Position numbers and translations under genes: made by a program. A stretch of DNA of 64,000 nucleotides, taken from Azorinus chamasolen. Its lineage: Eukaryota; Mollusca; Bivalvia; Cardiida; Solecurtidae. The stretch lies in assembly GCA_963576725.1 (NCBI GenBank), contig OY755237.1, forward strand, positions 56,953,805 through 57,017,804, given 5' to 3'. Below the pieces are notes generated by a model. It saw nothing but the letters and a program-made list of their open reading frames with translations. It was not told the origin of the DNA and did not search any database. This document shows, in pieces, positions 56,619 to 64,000 of this stretch (its first letter is position 1; every line of letters starts with the position of its first letter).

Positions 56619-57177
56619 GTAGGTTAATTTCGTAATACCAGAGATTCGATAATCTAATTGAAACCACCCGAGTTCGCATCACGTGTTGAAGATATTTTGA
56701 AACGGGCTCACTCAGTGTCATGCAGTGTTTGCATGTTTGCATTTTATCTGTCAAACACTCTGTACTCTGCGTAAAATTCTGTTATCGCCACGTGCAAATA
56801 CCAGTTCTTTAATTTAATATTATCAGTATGGATAAGTGGAAAAATAAGAAAAAAAAAGTTTTTCAGTAAGGATAAGTGAAACAGGTGAGTCGTGTTCTTT
56901 CTCTATGGCTTTGCATATACGTTTAGCCTACGTAGGCCTATATATATATAGTAAGTAGTAATTAATGTACCTGCAATTTGATTAATCCACGCAAAGACTG
57001 TGTATATCAGCTTTATTAACACCCCCCCCCCCTCCCCGATCAAAGGGAAAGTGTGTGTGTGTGTGTGGTGGGGGGGGGCATATTGTTTTTGACCTGTCTA
57101 TCTGTTTGTTGCATGGTTTGTGGACAACTTTAACGTCAATTGATGTACGTTTGATGTTGAGGCGATGATTTTGTAGC
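56619..57177. other. Unassigned; simple repeats at 57021-57079
   Basis: A C13-type run then (GT)9 and G9 form a low-complexity block whose C and G runs could pair. Confidence 0.5.
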
Positions 57178-57365
57178 CATTGCACATACATACATTTACT
57201 TCAAACTTGGCATGCATGTGCAACTTATGGAGGCAAACATTTTTAGGGGTGACTTATTAATTAAGGTCGAGGTCATATATCAAGGCAAAAGGTCAAATTA
57301 CAGGTCAAATTTATATAGGTGATAATCAGGGGTATAGTACGTGTTTCACAAACACAACTTGTGTT
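57178..57365 (-). repeat. Dispersed repeat 5, inverted second copy
   Basis: Reverse complement of about 39311-39480: GGCATGCATGTGCAA..GGCAAACATTTTTAGGGGTGAC..AAGGTCGAGGTCAT..GTGATAATC..GTGTTTCACAAACAC. Confidence 0.75.
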
Positions 57366-57458
57366 ATTTTAAGCTTTTACTCCATATACATGTATACCCA
57401 TTTTTATATCACGCAAACAGCAGACCCTGGTCAGATGCCTCCTAGTCTCACCAGTGTA

Positions 57459-57835
57459 GATGACAGGATGTGCAGACTGGTACCGGTATAACTATCTAGA
57501 TGACAGGGCATGTGCGGATTTAGAGGGGGGCGGATCTGAGTTTTTTATTTCCCTCACCCAATTACGCTCTTTTTCAACATGTATTACAAACACACGATTT
57601 AGTTACGTCATCAAATATAAAATCTATGTCCCCCCGACTTATCTGAAATCCTGGATCCCGCACCTGCAGGGTGTGCAGACTGGTACCGGTATGACCACCT
57701 AGATGATACTAGATAGGGTGTGCGGACTGGTACCGCCCGGTATGACCAGTCTAGATGACAGGGTGTGCGGACTGGTACCGCCTGGTATGACCAGTCTAGA
57801 TGACAGCGTGTGCAGACTGGTACCCGTATGACCAT
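57459..57835 (+). repeat. Tandem array, about 40-50 bp units x 5
   Basis: GTGTGC(A/G)GACTGGTACC..GGTATGACCA..CTAGATGACA recurs at about 57470, 57670, 57719, 57767 and 57809. One unit is split by the MITE at 57508-57665. Confidence 0.85.
57508..57665 (+). mobile_element. Unclassified MITE in the array
   Basis: TGTGCGGATTTAGAGGGGGG at the left and CCCCCCGACTTATCTGAAATCC..CCCGCACC at the right are inverted copies, although the right side has extra bases. Confidence 0.5.
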
Positions 57836-58089
57836 ACCAGTGTATCTGCTGTACTTCCTTTTAACCCATGCATGCTCATAGTATAATATGGATCTGATTT
57901 TACAGATTTTGTCAGAGCCAAAAAATTCTCATATTCATAAATTATATACTATAACATATAAATTATTAAATTAAGTTTCTTAATATTAATGATGTCATCA
58001 TTTCCTACTTGAATATTCATTGCGTCGCTGAATATGCAGCATTTATACAGTTCATATAAGACCATACACCCTGCAAATATTCTGTAGAT

Positions 58090-58342
58090 TTAACCCTTTC
58101 CCTGTTCTATGTTAATTCCAACTTTCAATACCTACTGATTATTCATTGACAAAATAGTTACAATGAAATATGGAAGGTAGAACATTGTAGCCAGTTTAGG
58201 AAGTTAAGAAATAGATCTTTCAAATTCCATTACCAAACAGAGCAGACCCTGATCAGATGGCTTCTATAGGAGCCGTCTGATGATCTGAGTCTACTCTGTT
58301 TTCAAATGCTTGAAAAGGCGTTTGTATGAAGGGAAGGGTTAA
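58090..58342 (+). mobile_element. T1a MITE
   Basis: TTAACCCTTTCCCTGTTC to GAAGGGAAGGGTTAA. Hairpin GACCCTGATCAGATGGCTTC / GAGCCGTCTGATGATCTGAGTC with a 3-base GAT duplication in the right arm. Confidence 0.93.
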
Positions 58343-58383
58343 TATGCATAGAGTGTCAAACAGACCCTATAATGAGATACCAA

Positions 58384-58632
58384 TTAACCCTTTCCCTGTT
58401 TTATGTTTATTTCAAATTTTAATACCTACTGAATATTCATGGCCAAAATTGTTATAAAGAAACATGGAAGGTAGAACATTGTAGTCATTTACAAAGTAAA
58501 GAAACAGATCTATCTAATTTCATAAGCAAACAGAGCAGACCCTGATCAGATGGCTCCTCTAGGAGCCGTCTGATCTGGGTCTACTCTGTTTGCAAATGCG
58601 TGAAAACACGTTTCTATGAAGGAAAGGGTTAA
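58384..58632 (+). mobile_element. T1a MITE, full length
   Basis: 249 bp, TTAA to TTAA, apex GGCTCCTCTAGGAGCC. A T3-like scrap (GTCAAACAGACCC..AATGAGATACC) lies at 58350-58380 just before it. Confidence 0.96.
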
Positions 58633-58653
58633 GTTATTCAACACCATGTGGAC

Positions 58654-58922
58654 TTAACCTTTTCCCTCATATACATGTACAGGTACACACATTTTCATGT
58701 TTTTGCCAACAGAGTAGACCCAGATCAGATAGTTCCTATAGGAGTTGTCTGATCAGGGTCTGGTCTGTTTAGTTATGAAGTTTAAAATAATCGACCAGAC
58801 TCTGCAGTTTCTGCTAATACCAAATACTCCTATGTAGATGTGCCATTATAAAAATTCAGGTAATAGATATTCTTTCATGATGTTACATTTCATACATGGA
58901 TATTCAACAAGGGAAGGGTTAA
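58654..58922 (-). mobile_element. T1 MITE
   Basis: TTAACCTTTTCCCTCATATAC with an ACATGTACAGGTACAC extension, hairpin GCCAACAGAGTAGACCCAGATC / GATCAGGGTCTGGTCTGTTT, reversed T1b flank, GGGAAGGGTTAA shared with the next copy. Confidence 0.87.
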
Positions 58923-59156
58923 CTGTTTCCTGTTCAATATTCATGAAAGAAATACATGTAATGGAAAATGAATATTTATTAGATTTATGTTTATAATGAA
59001 ATATGTATATAGCATTTTTTGGCATGGTAAAAGCTGTAGGATCAGACCTATTGTAATTTCATAAGCAAACAGAATAGACCATATAGGAGCAGTCTGATCT
59101 GGATCTACTCTGTTGGCAAAGGCATAAAAAGGTGTATTTATGAAGTAAAGGGTTAA
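58919..59156 (+). mobile_element. T1b MITE sharing TTAA
   Basis: TTAACTGTTTCCTGTTCAATATTC, flank, hairpin with left arm shortened (GCAAACAGAATAGACCATATAGGAGC), ATGAAGTAAAGGGTTAA. Confidence 0.87.
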
Positions 59157-59389
59157 GCTCTATGTCTCATATGGATCCAGACTGTTTGTAAAGGGTATCA
59201 TATATTTGCCGATCGATAGAGTGCCGATGGTTTATAACAATGTAAACTTTTATTTACGTAACCTTGGTAACTGGAAGAATTTGTATTTGTTGTATTCAAA
59301 GACTATTTATCTTACTTTGTTTCTTGGGTATAGCTGTCAACAAGTTGTCTGACTGAATAACTTGCTTTTGTAACTCAGAACTTGCTATT
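59157..59389. other. T3 half arm, then unassigned
   Basis: CTCTATGTCTCATATGGATCCAGACTGTTTG at 59157-59190; the rest is not assigned. Confidence 0.45.
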
Positions 59390-59618
59390 GTAACTATCTC
59401 CCTCATAGGCTATTTTTAGATCCAACCACTTTGAATAAATCTACCAAAAAGGAGCATCAACTAGAGAAAAGGAAAAGTTTAGAATTTTGTAGTTCTGAAA
59501 CCATTGTGATAAATAGAGCATTTGCTCCTAAGGAGCAAATGCTCTATTTATCACATTGGTTTCAGTAAGTGATTTTTACAGAGACATAGAAAGGTGTATT
59601 TATGGTGAAAAGGGTTAA
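59390..59618 (+). mobile_element. T2 MITE
   Basis: GTAACTATCTCCCTCATAGGC..GATCCAACCACTTTG; palindrome tip GAGCATTTGCTCC TA AGGAGCAAATGCTC; the right end ATGGTGAAAAGGGTTAA is more T1-like than T2-like. Confidence 0.9.
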
Positions 59619-59807
59619 CTATCTCTTCATGAATTTCCATTGATTGCATTTTTTAATGGTACATAAACCAGGGATCTTGTGGCCATCCTAGAAACTTTAT
59701 AATCAATTATAATAGCTTCATATTGCATAAGCAAACAGGAGCCATCTGATCTAGGTCTACCCTGTTTGAAAAGATGACAAAAAAACTCTGTATGAGGAAA
59801 AGAATAA
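59615..59807 (+). mobile_element. T1b MITE sharing TTAA with T2
   Basis: TTAACTATCTCTTCATGAATTTCC, flank, GCAAACAGGAGCCATCTGATCTAGGTCTACCCTGTTTG (left arm deleted), TATGAGGAAAAGAATAA. Confidence 0.75.
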
Positions 59808-59837
59808 CCAGTAGTCTGCACATCATGACCAGACCGG

Positions 59838-59911
59838 CATTTGCAAATTGCTGGCATCCAAATTAAATGCCAAGTGACTGTCAGCATCTCACCAGGATCC
59901 AAACTGTTCTG
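59838..59911 (-). mobile_element. T3 hairpin, decayed
   Basis: GGCATTTGCAAATTGCTGGCATCC / CAGCATCTCACCAGGATCCAAACTG. Confidence 0.5.
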
Positions 59912-60025
59912 ACTTTCGGACAGTAGTGTCTCAAAAGCTTGACTGAATCTGAAGTAAGCAAAATTGTTCAAAAGTATAGTTTAGGAAAACATTTATTAAT
60001 TTTTGCAGCAGGATAAAGGTTACCA

Positions 60026-60274
60026 TTAACCCTTTCCCTGCTCTATGTTTATTCCAAATTTTGATACCTACAGAATATTAATGGATAAAATAGTTATAAT
60101 GAAATATGGAAGGTGGAACATTGTTGCCAATTTAGAAAGTAAAGAAACAGGTCTATCAAATTTCATTAGCTAACACAGTAGACCCTCCTATAGGAGCCGT
60201 CTGATCTGGGTCTGCTCTATTTGCAAATGTGAGAAAACAATTTTTTAACATGTTTACATGAGGGAAAGGGTTAA
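60026..60274 (+). mobile_element. T1a MITE, left arm shortened
   Basis: TTAACCCTTTCCCTGCTC to CATGAGGGAAAGGGTTAA. Hairpin CACAGTAGACCCTCCTATAGGAGCCGTC..; a TTTTTTAAC stretch interrupts the right side. Confidence 0.93.
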
Positions 60275-60302
60275 CACTATCTAGATCCAGGTGAGCTTTT
60301 GA

Positions 60303-60385
60303 TTAACCTTTTCAACCCTGAGTTATCAAAGTGAAATAGCCTATCAGTGTGTATTGTTAAAGTCCACTCAGTATGAAAGGTTTAA
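60303..60385 (+). mobile_element. T4 MITE lacking its hairpin
   Basis: TTAACCTTTTCAACCCTGAG..GCCTATCAGTGTG..CAGTATGAAAGGTTTAA, 83 bp. Confidence 0.5.
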
Positions 60386-60638
60386 CCCTTTACTCCGTGA
60401 AAATTCACGTAAGAAATAATGACATCATAAATATTGCATGTAATTAGATTAATTGTTATAACAGCACATGAAAACAGAAATGTTTGCCATGGTAGAAAGT
60501 TTAGAAACTGAAGAATCATATCTACCGGTATATTATATCATAAGCAAACAGAGCAGAACCTGATCAGACGGCTGTCTGATTTGGGTCTACTCTGTTTGCA
60601 AGGGCGTAGAAAAGTGTATGTATGGAGTAAAGGGTTAA
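60382..60638 (+). mobile_element. T1b MITE sharing TTAA with T4
   Basis: TTAACCCTTTACTCCGTGAAAATTC, flank (TAGAAAGT partly duplicated), hairpin GCAAACAGAGCAGAACCTGATCAGACGG with tip deleted, ATGGAGTAAAGGGTTAA. Confidence 0.92.
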
Positions 60639-60654
60639 ACGTCATAGAGAATTT

Positions 60655-60712
60655 TGAATGTAAACAGTGCAGACCCTGTTGGAGCCCTCTGATCTGGGTC
60701 TACACTGTTTAC
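60655..60712 (+). mobile_element. T4 hairpin, solo
   Basis: GTAAACAGTGCAGACCCTG..TTGGAGCCCTCTGATCTGGGTCTACACTGTTTAC, tip of one arm deleted. Confidence 0.65.
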
Positions 60713-60776
60713 AAATAACAGTGCATGTTTGTTCCAAGGTGAAATACACATGTAGTTAATTTGGCTTCTCCTCAAT

Positions 60777-60808
60777 CTAGTCAAACAGGATCCAAACTGT
60801 TTGACTCT
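60777..60808 (+). mobile_element. T3 half arm
   Basis: TAGTCAAACAGGATCCAAACTGTTTGACTC. Confidence 0.4.
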
Positions 60809-60872
60809 CTAATCATTGTTTTTGAAAAAATGATTGAAACAAATTCTCTATAAAGAATATGTTAGTAATAAT

Positions 60873-60955
60873 TCTGCATGAATATTAATTAGCTATTTTT
60901 TTTTATAATGGAACCAGGGTTTCAATGCATACACTATAGAATCAGATAAAACAGG
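60873..60955 (+). mobile_element. T1b flank fragment
   Basis: CTGCATGAATATTAATTAGC..TATAATGGAACCAGGG..CACTATAGAATCAG. Confidence 0.5.
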
Positions 60956-60969
60956 TCAATATGATGCCT

Positions 60970-61218
60970 TTAACCCTTTCCCTCATATAAACGTGTTGAC
61001 ACACATTTGCAAACAGAGTAGACCCAGATCAGACGGCTCCTAGAGGAGCCGTCTGATCAGGGTCTGCTCTGTTTGCTATTAGAATTTGAAAGATCTGTTT
61101 CTTTGCTTTCTAAAATGTCTACAATGTTCCTCCTTCCATATTTCTTTATAGGTATTTTGTTAATGAATGTTCAGTAGCTATTGAAATTTGGAATAAACAT
61201 AGAACAGGGAAAGGGTTA
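60970..61218 (-). mobile_element. T1a MITE, full length, reversed
   Basis: 249 bp, TTAACCCTTTCCCTCATATAAACG to GAACAGGGAAAGGGTTAA. Hairpin 61009-61076 keeps both diagnostic mismatches in swapped arms, as expected for the reversed orientation. Confidence 0.96.
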
Positions 61219-61279
61219 ACAAACATAACAGACTATTAGCTTTGTTCGAGCAGAAAACAGTTGACTGTTGGACGTGGCA

Positions 61280-61448
61280 TTAACCCTTTCAGTGCTGAAT
61301 TATCCAATGGACTAGTCCAAATTCAAGCAGGTCAAGCTTATCATGAATATTTAGGGATTTAAAGAAAACTGTGAAATGACAAACAGTGCAGACTCTGATG
61401 AGAGCACTCCTCTTTGCAAGGGACATTAGTGACTCTTTTAAGGGTTAA
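61280..61448 (+). mobile_element. T4 MITE, right hairpin arm deleted
   Basis: TTAACCCTTTCAGTGCTGAAT..AGTCCAAATTCAAGCAGGTC, ACAAACAGTGCAGACTCTGATGAGAG, CTCCTCTTTGCAAGGGACATTAGTG, AAGGGTTAA. Gives the best T4 ends. Confidence 0.82.
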
Positions 61449-61613
61449 AAATTGTTATATTGTATGAGTTCTCGTAAACTAATTTCCGCAAACTTGTCAA
61501 ACTGCTGTTGTAAATATGAAACCAAACAGTTATTGGTTTTGCCTTGGATACAACAAATTTATAATTATGACCCATGGGAAAACATTAAAAGTGGGAAATT
61601 ATTGTATCAATAA

Positions 61614-62072
61614 TGAACCCTTTCCCTGTTCAATATTCATGTACTAAATAATGAAATCATGAATATTTATAAGCTGAATTTTTATAATACTAAATATTCA
61701 AGGGAATATTTTGTTTTGAATTTTTTTATAGCTAAAATCAGAACTACAGTAAAACCTCTCTATGATGGCCACTAAATTACATAAAGTATTTTGTGTTGAA
61801 GGCAGGTGGCTGCTTAAAGCAATGTGAAAGTAAAGCAGAACACTCCTATAGGAGCATTCTGTTTTACTTTCACCTTGCTTTAGGCTGCCACCTGCCCTAA
61901 ATGCGAATTAATTAACATAGATTAGTGGCCGTTATAGAGAGGTTTTACTGTATATCATGTCAAAAACGAACAAAGCAGACCCTGATTAGACTGCTCCTAT
62001 AGGAGCCTTCTGATCTGGCTCTGCTCTGTTTGCAAATACGTGAAAAGGTGTTTCTATGAAAGAAAAGGTTAA
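61614..62072 (+). mobile_element. T1 MITE split by P1
   Basis: TGAACCCTTTCCCTGTTCAATATTC, flank to CTAAAATCAGAAC, P1 insert, then AACGAACAAAGCAGACCCTGATTAG / TTCTGATCTGGCTCTGCTCTGTTTGC, ATGAAAGAAAAGGTTAA. Confidence 0.8.
61745..61952 (+). mobile_element. P1 MITE, full length, nested, TA duplication
   Basis: TA-CAGTAAAACCTCTCTATGATGGCC..GGCCGTTATAGAGAGGTTTTACTG-TA. Long palindrome GGCAGGTGGCTGCTTAAAGC.., apex CTCCTATAGGAG, identical to the T1 apex. Best P1 reference. Confidence 0.95.
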
Positions 62073-62248
62073 CCCTTCGCTTGCTGTTCGCGTCAATATA
62101 CCTACCTGTAAATAGTGAAGACCAGTGCACTCCACAGCAGTGATTGCACAGAGAAATACTTGTACACAGTGAAGATATATGTAATTATACAACAGGGCAT
62201 GGGTAAAGAAGGAGGCATGTATTTTGAAATTCAGCAAGCGAAGGGTTA
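62069..62248. mobile_element. T5 MITE sharing TTAA with T1
   Basis: 180 bp between TTAA and TTAA with 17-bp ends AACCCTTCGCTTGCTGT / TCAGCAAGCGAAGGGTT. The interior is unlike T1-T4 and has no hairpin. Only copy in the window. Confidence 0.87.
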
Positions 62249-62279
62249 AATCAATTTTTTTTCTTCCATTTCATGATCA

Positions 62280-62380
62280 GAGTGTCAATTTGGATCCTGA
62301 TGAAACATGAAGTTACTCAGCATCTTATCTGACTCAAAACTGTTTGCAAAGGTCATCACTGTTTTGCCATATAGATTGTA
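62280..62380 (+). mobile_element. T3 MITE, left end lost
   Basis: AGTGTCAATTTGGATCCTGATGAAAC..AGTTACTCAGCATC..AAACTGTTTGCAAAGGTCATCACTG. Confidence 0.6.
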
Positions 62381-62392
62381 GTTTTACATTTC

Positions 62393-62462
62393 TCAGCCTT
62401 ACCCGGGTCTTACTGCTACTCAATGTACTCATTAGAATTTTCTCTTGTGTGATAAGGTTTGA
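62393..62462 (+). repeat. S2 repeat, decayed
   Basis: ATTTCTCAGCCTTACCCGGGTCTTACTGC..CTCTTGTGTGATAAGGTTTGA. Confidence 0.45.
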
Positions 62463-62506
62463 TTAACCCTTTACTCCATAATTACGCCGTTCAAGAGAAG
62501 GGTTAA
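62463..62506. mobile_element. 44-bp T1 mini-element (ends only)
   Basis: TTAACCCTTTACTCCATAATTACGCC at the left and AGAAGGGTTAA at the right with TTAA at both borders and nothing of the hairpin or flank. Confidence 0.78.
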
Positions 62507-62604
62507 TACTGTGAATTGGTGTGAATTCATTTGAACTAGTGTATATTTGAATCATAAATGCTAATTGAATACATTAGATTTAAAATTAATGTTTGTATAT
62601 TATA

Positions 62605-62770
62605 CAGAGGTCCAGATAAGATGCGTAAATTAAAACATTTTCAAGAGTAGCTCCTTTATTTCTCCACCAAACCCTCTTTAGAATCGTCTCTTCGATGATT
62701 CTACAGAGAGGTTGCAACACAAGGTTTGATGGAGAAATGATTATTTTAGTGTTTTCATTATACTCTTGTA
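62605..62770 (+). repeat. S1 repeat
   Basis: CAGAGGTCCAGATAAGATGC..ATTTCTCCACCAAACCC, CTTTAGAATCGTCTC TTCGATGATTCTACAGAGAGG, TTGATGGAGAAATGA. A further S1 end fragment is at 62822-62875 (CAGAGCGACAGCTGAAGACG). Confidence 0.72.
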
Positions 62771-62875
62771 GAAATGCAGAATAATTTCTTCAGATTCAAA
62801 TGTTTGGAACTCCACCGTTATACAGAGCGACAGCTGAAGACGTATATCTCATATTCTGAAATCGTCATTTCTTCA

Positions 62876-63100
62876 CTGAATTCTGAAAGTAGGAGATCCT
62901 TCGAAAGCAAAAACAACAATGCAAAAAGATAACATTGCAGACTCGGTTTTATTGAGTCTGTTCATGAACATTTATTAAAAGTGCACCACTACTTATGTGG
63001 TCACACACCCTTGTACCAGCTTAAGCGGTATTCAATTTTCATAACTAATAACAAACAGTAACTAATCTTCCCAAAGCACCAGAAAATAAAACACTGAAAA
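62876..63100. other. No recognised feature
   Basis: Unassigned spacer. Confidence 0.4.
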
Positions 63101-63118
63101 AATATATATATATATATG
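63101..63118. repeat. (TA)n microsatellite
   Basis: Nine AT dinucleotides followed by a lone S1 apex scrap (CTTTAGAGTTGTCTCGAAG, 63126-63155). Confidence 0.85.
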
Positions 63119-63160
63119 ATATTATATGATCATTCTTTAGAGTTGTCTCGAAGGGCAAAT

Positions 63161-63380
63161 TTAACCCTTTCTCCACCTTTGCAAACAGAGTAGACCCAGA
63201 TCACATGGCATGAAAATTCATGCAAGAAATAATGTCATCATGAATATAAATAAGATTATTTGTCATAATAGCGCATGGACACATGGTTTTTGGCCATGGC
63301 AGAAACTGTAGAATCATAATCTATATAGTATATTATATCATAAGGAAACCGAGAAGACCCTGATCAGACGGCTCCTACTG
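63161..63380. mobile_element. T1 composite: reversed short side joined to forward T1b
   Basis: TTAACCCTTTCTCCACC, GCAAACAGAGTAGACCCAGATC, ATGG, then a forward T1b flank and GAGAAGACCCTGATCAGACGGCTCC. Another double-headed arrangement. Confidence 0.65.
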
Positions 63381-63419
63381 TACCCAACTTTACTCAAACC
63401 TGTTTGACATGGAAGCTAG

Positions 63420-63673
63420 TTACCCTTTACTCCATGAATATCCATGTAGAAAATAATGAACTCATGAATATTAATTAGATTAATTAATTAATTTATTATA
63501 GTAGCACATTGGCACATAATGTTTTGGCCATGGCAGAAACTGTAGAATCTTCTATATTACATCATAAGCAAACGGAACAGACTCTGGTCAGATGGCTCTA
63601 ATAGGATCCATCTGATCTGGGTCTATTCTGTTTGCAAAGGCATAGGAATTTAATTTCTGGAGGACAGGGTTAA
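63420..63673 (+). mobile_element. T1b MITE
   Basis: TTACCCTTTACTCCATGAATATCC, flank with TTAATTAATTAATT expansion, hairpin GCAAACGGAACAGACTCTGGTCAG / CATCTGATCTGGGTCTATTCTG, GGAGGACAGGGTTAA. Confidence 0.87.
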
Positions 63674-63696
63674 AAAGATAATTATGTTCAATTACT

Positions 63697-63725
63697 TTTT
63701 CTAGTCAGATCCAAACTGTTTGCAT
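63697..63725 (+). mobile_element. T3 half arm
   Basis: TCTAGTCAGATCCAAACTGTTTGC. Confidence 0.4.
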
Positions 63726-63872
63726 CAAGGATTTGACTACTATGGCGTAAAGAGTTGACAATGACTTGCTTATCTCTGACTGGCTAAGCAAATGTAGTTG
63801 GCAAAGTTTGTTCTCTACTACAAATTCTTAATTTTATTTTGTGCATTGATTTTCAAGAAACTTGACCAAAGA

Positions 63873-63943
63873 GCCGGTCAGTTTGGATCGATCAGTTGAG
63901 ACATAGAGTTACTCAGCATCTCATCAGGATCCAAACAGTTTGC
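63873..63943 (-). mobile_element. T3 hairpin
   Basis: CCGGTCAGTTTGGATCGATCAGTTGAGACATAGAG / CAGCATCTCATCAGGATCCAAACAGTTTGC. Confidence 0.65.
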
Positions 63944-64000
63944 ATAGTTTTCCACTAGTTTACAAAGATTAAAGCCATGAACTAACAAGAGGCTTATCTT

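Larger units (their letters stand above)
57370..58025 (-). mobile_element. T1b MITE interrupted by a tandem array
   Basis: TTTTACTCCATATACATG..GCAAACAGCAGACCCTGGTCAGATGCC to 57445; resumes at 57876 with CTCATAGTATAATATGGATCTGATTTTACAG..CATTTCCTACTTGAATATTCATTG. One hairpin arm has been replaced by the array. Confidence 0.6.

Noticed and set aside
56473..56754. 93-codon minus-strand frame
   Set aside because: No recognisable domain; the opposite strand has a better start-donor arrangement.
57460..57835. Frames on both strands with repeated short blocks
   Set aside because: Produced by the 40-50 bp tandem array.

Overview
The window is animal nuclear DNA, most likely from a bivalve mollusc. 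It is AT-rich and gene-poor. It holds one recognisable intron-rich gene, several bivalve-style arrays that end in stem-loops and GACG/GGAC-rich tails, and a very dense load of short palindromic DNA-transposon derivatives. The species cannot be fixed from the sequence alone.

Gene content. The one clear gene is on the minus strand. It is a WAVE/SCAR (WASF) homologue with five coding exons between 45005 and 30315. All splice sites are consensus and all phases match, giving a 546-residue protein: WAVE homology domain, basic stretch, polyproline, then WH2/central/acidic (VCA) tail. A non-coding 5' exon may lie near 48.8-49.0 kb. A MITE-derived AATAAA lies about 450 bases past the stop. Other coding traces are a decayed piggyBac-type transposase C-terminus (2684-3385, minus), a LINE reverse-transcriptase tail (54530-54806, plus), and one weak candidate first exon (56540-56618, plus).

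Repeat families, named here for reference. T1: TTAA-flanked elements of about 240-250 bp with ends AACCCTTTMCTCCAT, carrying an internal 68-bp hairpin with arms GCAAACAGAGCAGACC...; T1a and T1b differ in the long flank (T1a has ACCTACTGAATATTCAT; T1b has ATGAATATTCATGTAAG and GCAGAAACTGTAGAATC). T2: TTAA-flanked, about 230 bp, hairpin ATAAATAGAGCATTTGCTCC. T3: TTAA-flanked, about 210-235 bp, hairpin CAAACAGTTTGGATCC. T4: TTAA-flanked, ends CCCTTTCAGTGCTGAAT, hairpin ACAAACAGTGCAGA. T5: a 180-bp TTAA element with ends AACCCTTCGCTTGCTG. TTAA targets with CCCTTT ends are the signature of piggyBac-type MITEs. P1: TA-flanked, ends CAGTAAAACCCCTCTA, long palindrome, pogo/mariner-like. S1 and S2: hairpins TTTCTCCACCAAACCC and TTTCTCAACCAAACCC. 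For T1, plus means the long flank precedes the hairpin.

Layout. 1-22 kb: solid T/P/S MITEs, many nested, plus the transposase relic. 22-30 kb: three large array elements (period 160-165 bp) with terminal stem-loops. 30-45 kb: WASF exons separated by introns made largely of MITEs, with a fourth array element at 41.9-43.2 kb. 45-48.7 kb: concatenated T1 copies. 48.8-55 kb: few TTAA MITEs, but different inverted-repeat elements (one with a perfect 8-bp target duplication) and the LINE relic. 55-64 kb: the MITE load resumes.

The most interesting signal is the hairpin MITE superfamily. T1, T3 and T4 share one stem design, including a stem mismatch conserved at the same place. T1, T2, T4 and the unrelated TA-type P1 share the apex CTCC(TATA)GGAG. 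Neighbouring TTAA elements repeatedly share a single TTAA, forming chains.
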